Source: Liolophura sinensis
Lineage: Eukaryota > Mollusca > Polyplacophora > Chitonida > Chitonidae
Direction of reading: 5' to 3'
Assembly (NCBI RefSeq): GCF_032854445.1
Contig: NC_088302.1
Coordinates: forward strand, 52,606,046-52,670,045
DNA length: 64,000 nt
Under the pieces are notes generated by a model. That model did no database searches and was not told the DNA's origin. It worked only from the letters and a program-made list of their open reading frames with translations. Below, in pieces: positions 58,674 through 64,000 of the stretch (position 1 is its first letter; each line of letters starts with the position of its first letter). A program made the translations under genes and the position numbers.

Positions 58674-60926
58674 GTAAGTCATTATTACCAAAATATCTTT
58701 GTATATTGGCTTGTTTATATCGAGATTATCATAATGTGGTTAATGAGGAGGCGTAATTGTGTTTCTTAGGTAACAGAATTATACAGATGAATGTAAAGTT
58801 GATGAAATTTTGCTAGTATTCCTAATACAACGATTAGATATGAGGCAAACCATACTGCTATTCTGATCCTTTTAGCCTACAAAAGTTGATTCCTTCACAG
58901 CAATGCATGCTGATTAGACCACTTTGGCGTTTTTAACAAGAATATATGCTCTGCTACTTATTGCTTCTTTCTAGGGCTTGGGCATATACAAACTGTATTA
59001 TGTAGATCAGCACGGCTATAGGTCCTCTCCTTAAGCGTTAGGTCTACTCAACAGCCGGTAGATTAGTACTGTTTGACGTGGAGAAAGTACGCTATAGGCA
59101 CTCACAATCAATCCCATTTTTTTGTTTTTTTTTAAGTGCTTGGTACTGCACAGGAGTTCAGTCACTTCATAAAAAATAATGAGAGCTACTTGTACTGATG
59201 CCAACATATTTTGGTCCTTCGATGTATGCATTGATGCGTGGCACCGCTATAGTAAGGGAGCATTAAAGGGAGATAAGCACTTCTGGTCAGCGTTCACGTG
59301 TCTTGAGGCGACTGCACACGATGCCATGCAATTTACAGTTTGCAGAATGTTTCGGTGTTCACCGATAGCGTATTATTAAATAATTTGATACTCTGCTGCA
59401 TTAACGGAATTATTGTGACTAAAGACTTGTACATTCTATTGGTTTAATTTCATAATGATTTTTATGGCCTAGGCTATAGGCCTACATGTAGGCCTACTAA
59501 AGTTTAGACTCGTTCCATTGACTTAGAGTAGGCCTATTGAAGCTAGTAATAACGTATTAATCCTTCTATTCACGAAATGAACTTCAGGAGCATAATTTAG
59601 CGTAACCAAAAACAATCCTGAACATGCATCCGTATGGTTTAGCGACATACAACCTAAACTATAGTTTAGGATTCATTCGTGTAACGACTTGTCTAGTATG
59701 ATGAAACGATTTAATACATTCATTTCATACAATTCATGAATCACATTTCGATTAGTTTGACAGGTGCTGTCTAAATTTGATATTTCTGCTCATGCAGAAA
59801 CTTGTGTTATATATAGAGGACTAAAGCATATAACGTCCCTCTTCCACGCTCAGTATTTGGTGTGAAGGTCTGCTAGTAGCATGCGAAGAGTCGAGGGCTT
59901 CCTCGGGTCCTGTTTCGTTTCATCTCACCATAATACTGGCCGTCGTCGTACGGCGTAAAACATTAACCAAATAAATAAATAAATAACAATCGAATCAATT
60001 GGTATGACTGAAACCGAGTGTTGCTCCCTCGATCACATTCTGTCCTCTCTTGTAACACGGGCATTGGTCGTTCATAACTTGGTGTCTGCTATGTAAAATT
60101 GTCAGACATATACATGTATATACAGGCGTATACAGTCTGTTTAATGCGTCTGTTGAGGTATATCTGCCTTGCAATCTTAACGATGATGCATATAGCTATC
60201 TAAGGAGCAAAGATGTAGGCTACAGTTTGCGTAACAAAAGATCCATACTGTTGTACTTTTCGTGAAGTAAAGTTAATGAAGTAAGGGTCATCAGACGAAA
60301 ACTGAATCCATAATTTTCAGTTTTCATATAGGCCTACTTACTTCATTTTTTAAACTCTTTCTTTTAAATGTCTACTTTTTTTATTACATTGGATTTAAAT
60401 TCTGTATATGCACCTTTTCCCGCTCAACCAATGATCTGTCTAACATGAATAGTACCAATCACAGGAAAAGTGAAAAAAAACCAAAAAAAAAAAAACAAAT
60501 TAAAATCAAAATTTACATGTCTAGATCTACCAGCCACAGTTGAAAATAGGCCAAATAAAATTCTATGTAACGGTGTCAGTGTTCACTGAAAAACTTTTTA
60601 GTTTTGCATGGTGGTACATTTCCATTAACTGGAACGCTTAAGCATACCTATACTTAACATACGGGTCAATGGTGTTTTGCGTGTTAAATATAGAATACGG
60701 GATATAGCCTGTTACACAGGTAGTTTTGAATGCGTAAGTACATGCAGGCCTATACTGTGAGATAGTCCCCGGCAGGCCCATGTATCGGCCTGCAATTAGT
60801 ATACATAAATACATAGGTCGACCGTGCAAGGAGTGGACATAGGCTGCCCAGGCATGCAGCGGCCAGTAACTGGTTTGACCCTCTTTCTGTCAAACAGGTT
60901 TACAGTTAACTGTTTTGCTTTTGTAG
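58674..60926. other. intergenic or intron; SINE remnant at 59873-59990, otherwise nothing recognised
   Basis: The SINE remnant reads GAAGAGTCGAGGGCTTCCTC, TCACCATAATACTGGCCGTC-GTCGTACGGCGTAAAACATT and (AAAT)n, lacking its head. AGGCCTAC-type simple motifs recur around 59460-59540. Confidence 0.45.
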
Positions 60927-61012
60927 CATTACGACCAGCTGGTTTGCTCTACGCTGACATTGTTTCATTGTCCTTTGATGCTACTACCTTCTGCATACGT
61001 GAACTGGCTTAA
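60927..61012 (+). CDS. weak candidate terminal exon with an ITIM-like motif
   Basis: A good acceptor (CTGTTTTGCTTTTGTAG, AG 60925-60926) starts a phase-1 reading: A-LRPAGLLYADIVSLSFDA and on to the stop TAA at 61010-61012. LLYADI fits the ITIM consensus [SIVL]xYxx[ILV] used by inhibitory Ig receptors. It lies on the same strand and in the same phase as the Ig gene, but no transmembrane exon links them, so chance is quite possible. Confidence 0.2.
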
Positions 61013-61049
61013 GCCGCCCGCAGCTTGACGTTCTCATTTCCGAATAGTC

Positions 61050-61404
61050 CTTTCGGGCCTCAAACACTGACGTCATATTACCTTAAATATTGTTTACAGA
61101 GAATATAAGTTTATTCGAGACATGTGGCGCGTTTATTCTAATTAATTTATACGAATTACGTCTCCGACAGGTGCTGTAATAACTGACAGACGTTGCAGCG
61201 AGTTAAAAACGACCACAACCGTTATTTCACTTTGACGCACTCACTGCGCATGTCCGCAGCTTATGATCATATGATAGATCGGCCATTTTTGCAGCGCAGT
61301 TGAGATTTAGCCAGCTTGAGAGGGACTGTTTGTTTATTTTCTGCGAGAAATCAGGGCAAGAAGGTTGAAAAAATACCTTTGCCGAAGACATCAGATTGCC
61401 GAAA
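61050..61404 (+). promoter_or_regulatory. inferred promoter and 5' UTR of the second signal-peptide gene
   Basis: A perfect CRE palindrome TGACGTCA lies at 61068-61075, an NRF1-like TGCGCATGTCC near 61245, and a YY1-like GGCCATTTTTG near 61281, in sequence richer in CpG than its surroundings and ending at the ATG at 61405. TGACGTCA also occurs elsewhere in the window, so it is weak evidence alone. Confidence 0.3.
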
Positions 61405-61465
61405 ATGTTACAAAGACCAATCTTAGCGACTTTAGGCGTTCTGCTGCAAATTTGGATTGCTACGG
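61405..61465 (+). CDS. signal-peptide first exon of a gene continuing beyond the window
   Basis: ATG in a good context (CGAAAATG) opens a 20-codon reading, MLQRPILATLGVLLQIWIAT, with a basic N-end, a hydrophobic core and a polar end typical of a signal peptide. It closes at a donor, ACGGGTAAGT (GT at 61466), in phase 1. The layout matches exon 1 of the upstream Ig gene (phase-1 signal exon, Gly at the junction), so a related Ig-type or other shuffled-domain surface or secreted protein is likely. The downstream exons are not in the window; the intron runs to at least 64000. Confidence 0.6.
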
Positions 61466-62659
61466 GTAAGTTCACCCTGTTTGTGGCTTCTGTATTATAT
61501 ATCCGCCATGTAGCTCGCCGCCTTTTACGGGGCTTTTCTTCGATCACTTACCTTTAACGTGTGTAGTTATTTTGATTATAAACTGATAACTTTTGCAGAT
61601 CGTTCGATATCATTGGGACCATGATCAGCCAACTATTCACTGTAGTTATCGAGGGGTGGGGGGGGGGGGGGGATAATGCATTATGGTTGAGTAGTACCAG
61701 AGCCCTACGGTTGCCGGCTGGTTCGATGGTTGACAATGACATTGACAGCCTGACACAGACGCAAATCAGCGCACAGTTTTTATTCGAGGGAGATCATATA
61801 AGAATCTGGGTGGATTAACCATAACTGCAACTGTATGTCAGTCAAGTCTGATTAAAAAAAAAAAATATTGATATACATGTAATTTGAGCTTTATTTGCTT
61901 ATTTTAATTCTGGGTGATTCCACATTTTTTGGTCTTTCGGCAAACCACCGTAAAAGGTTGGTCATTCGTTTTATTATATTTCATGGATAATGGTCTTTAC
62001 AGTCACAGATTTAGTTAGTGGTAATTTGTCTAGTTGTTCATGTGTGTCATTTTCTTCAGATAAAAATGGCGTAATTGTCATAACATATTTCATCAGTTCT
62101 TCCAACTGAGTGTTCATATTATTTGCTTAGTGTTAAATGTATTTCTGGTAGTGGCGTGATATCCATTTCATTAGGCCTAACATATGTAAGGTCTTTGCTA
62201 ACTAATGTGTTTTGGCTTGGTATCATCTGTTTCTGAAAAATACTTTGTGTTCACACATGTGGAACAATGGGTTTTACCTATTTAGCACCCATGAAAATGT
62301 ACACATATCAGTTTTTGTGGAGTGATGCTAACAGAACACCTGTCTGGCACAGCTTGTACAAGACAACATGTACTTCAAGTCACAAGTCTACAAAAGACAC
62401 TGATTTGAGTTTCATCAAATGAATCGTGTACATGTATATATTTTAGCAGAATACTCGAATACTTTGCAGTTGGAAGATGTAAAAAAAGAAAAAGATAAAA
62501 AAGCATCTTCCATGCTTTAATTATATGTTACCATTTCACCACAGGAGTAAAACCCTACTTCATATGAATTTGCATGTGTTTATGTGTATGTACATCATCA
62601 TGTATGTGTACAAACTATCATGATCCTCTTCAGGGTTCAAGCTCACATACATGTATACA

Positions 62660-62998
62660 TGCACAGTTGGTAGAGTGTCTGCTTCAGGAGTAGTAGATCC
62701 AGTATCAATCCTGGGTCGAGTCACACCTAAGACTTTAAAGGAGGAATTTGGAACTTCCTCGCTTGGCGTTCAGCATGAAGGGGATAATGCAACGACTGGT
62801 TGACCCGTATCAGTATAATGGCTCGGGCGGGGCGGCTTACTTACCTTTGGTAAGTCATCTCATTGAAGCAGCACTAAATAAAAGACCGGTGGAAATCCGT
62901 CCTACAACAAGGAGGTACATTACATACACCCTAAAGATTCCTTCATTGTCGTCTGACTGAAAAATTGTTGAGCGCGACGTTAAACCTCAAGCACTCAT
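62660..62998 (+). mobile_element. second SINE family, tRNA-derived, molluscan type
   Basis: The head GCACAGTTGGTAGAGTGTCT holds an A box and CTGGGTCGAGTCACACC a B box. The body has GGCTCGGGCGGGGCGGCTTA and AAGTCATCTCATTGAAGCAG. The 3' end is TGACTGAAAAATTGTTGAGC then GCGACGTTAAACC. I know this type of 3' end from bivalve and other mollusc genomes, but the family name cannot be confirmed here. It explains the 70-codon ORF at 62748-62960. Confidence 0.8.
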
Positions 62999-64000
62999 TT
63001 ACTTATGCCCTAAATGACCTCAAAAGAGTATTTTTTGGTGGCAAATAAATGTCATGAGATATTATTTCTATAGGGTAGTTTGACCAGTTATAATCAAGTA
63101 TGTTAGCCGAATCATCTGTGGCCTACACACTGGTTACAAATGTTCAGTCTTCTTTGACACCATGACGCCTGAAGTCTTGACTGAAAATTGATTGAAAATT
63201 GATGTTTTAGAAGTGGTGATTAAACAATTGGGCCCTTGGGATCCATCCATTACTAGTAGCGCCCTAATTAACTGACCCAACACAACCATCAGGTGTTTGC
63301 TGTGACCTACATGCAGAGAATTGTAGCAAGAAGCTGACCTTTTTCTATTTATAAACTTAGGTGCATGGTCGTATTCCCTGATGCTGTCATCTCACTACCA
63401 CAGAGGTCATCATTACTGCTGTCAGTCAGAGATTTAGAACACAATGGCTTTGTCTTCAATTTATAAGTGTAGCCCTTTGGTAACTACTAAAGACATCTAC
63501 ATAGACAAGCATATTGTAAACTGATAAGTTGTATGCCAATACTGTGTACCTGGATAACAGTCAGCATTACTGTTCATGGATTGGTGGTATGACAGGTTAT
63601 GTAATCTTTTGTGGTGTTATTGTTTACAGTAGATATTTTGGTTAAGTTCAAGTGTGTTCTGAAGACTATAGAGTTACATGTAAGCCTGTTGACGTGCAAT
63701 GTGGCAGTTGTTATTTCTACCTGGGCTTTATTGACAGACTTTGCTAAACACATTAGAAAGCTCTAAGTGGATGACCTGTTTTCCACATCTGATTGACTTT
63801 TCCAGACTACACGTCTCCAATCGTGTTTCACAGATCGCTCAAGGCTTGACCGTTTGAATTAAATACCCTGGCTCAAACTTTGTTGAAAGGCAGTGTTTCT
63901 TAAGCCTTTTATTAACTTAATGGTCTGATGACTCTGATCCTAAGACAGTGTTACATGTACTATATCCTTCTGGCCCTGAGGATATTGCATGTAATTTCAA
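62999..64000. other. intron of the 61405 gene; nothing recognised
   Basis: No ORF or splice-bounded exon stands out on either strand up to the window end. Unique AT-rich sequence. Confidence 0.4.

Noticed and set aside
62748..62960. 70-codon ORF starting MELPRLAFSMKG as a gene
   Set aside because: It lies inside the second SINE family; its sequence is the SINE body.

Overview
This is a eukaryotic nuclear window: AT-rich, intron-rich, full of minisatellites, SINEs and small fold-back elements, with no operons and no bacterial features. Two SINE families look like the tRNA-derived SINEs of molluscs (heads with A and B boxes; tails ending in CAAATAAATAAA, or in TTGTTGAGCGCGACGTTAAACC). TACATGTA-type simple sequence is common. 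A lophotrochozoan, most likely a mollusc, fits best. The species cannot be fixed from this window.

Layout. (1) About 1360-14723, plus strand: a complete 11-coding-exon TTC24-like gene of 906 codons. It has 8-9 tetratricopeptide repeats, then a long acidic, Ser/Glu-rich, probably disordered half, and ends in a CaaX-like tetrapeptide, CTVM. All ten splice junctions agree in phase. (2) About 18150-31466, minus strand: a complete GNB5 gene (G protein beta-5, short form), 10 coding exons and 354 residues, with the last four codons in a separate exon. The two genes converge, with about 3.4 kb between the end of one CDS and the predicted poly(A) site of the other. (3) 31467-41943: intergenic, with a 14-bp terminal-inverted-repeat element just upstream of GNB5, a GC-rich block and three large minisatellites. 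(4) 41944-55400 or beyond, plus strand: an immunoglobulin-superfamily gene with a signal-peptide exon, a 10.8-kb intron, one single-exon Ig domain and one Ig domain split over two exons, all joined by phase-1 introns. Its 3' end is unresolved; three weak candidate exons (56077, 58400, 60927) are listed, one encoding an ITIM-like sequence. (5) 61405-61465, plus strand: another phase-1 signal-peptide exon, the start of a gene that continues past the window.

Most striking observation: intron 7 of GNB5 holds an exact 20 x 120-bp array whose unit is the 3' splice site plus the first 51 nt of exon 8. The real exon start is copy 20 in transcription order, preceded by 19 near-identical decoy acceptors, each followed by an in-frame stop after 17 codons. 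In a parallel case, a 50-bp minisatellite in the TTC24-like gene runs up to the 3' splice site of exon 5 and supplies part of its pyrimidine tract. The window also holds perfect or near-perfect fold-back elements at 49171-49303 and 31795-31933, and two full-length SINEs with 12-bp target-site duplications.

Exon coordinates were worked out by hand from ORF continuity, GT/AG sites, phase agreement and remembered family similarity. No alignment or transcript data were available. GNB5 is the best-supported gene, TTC24 next. UTR ends, promoters and poly(A) sites are inferences.
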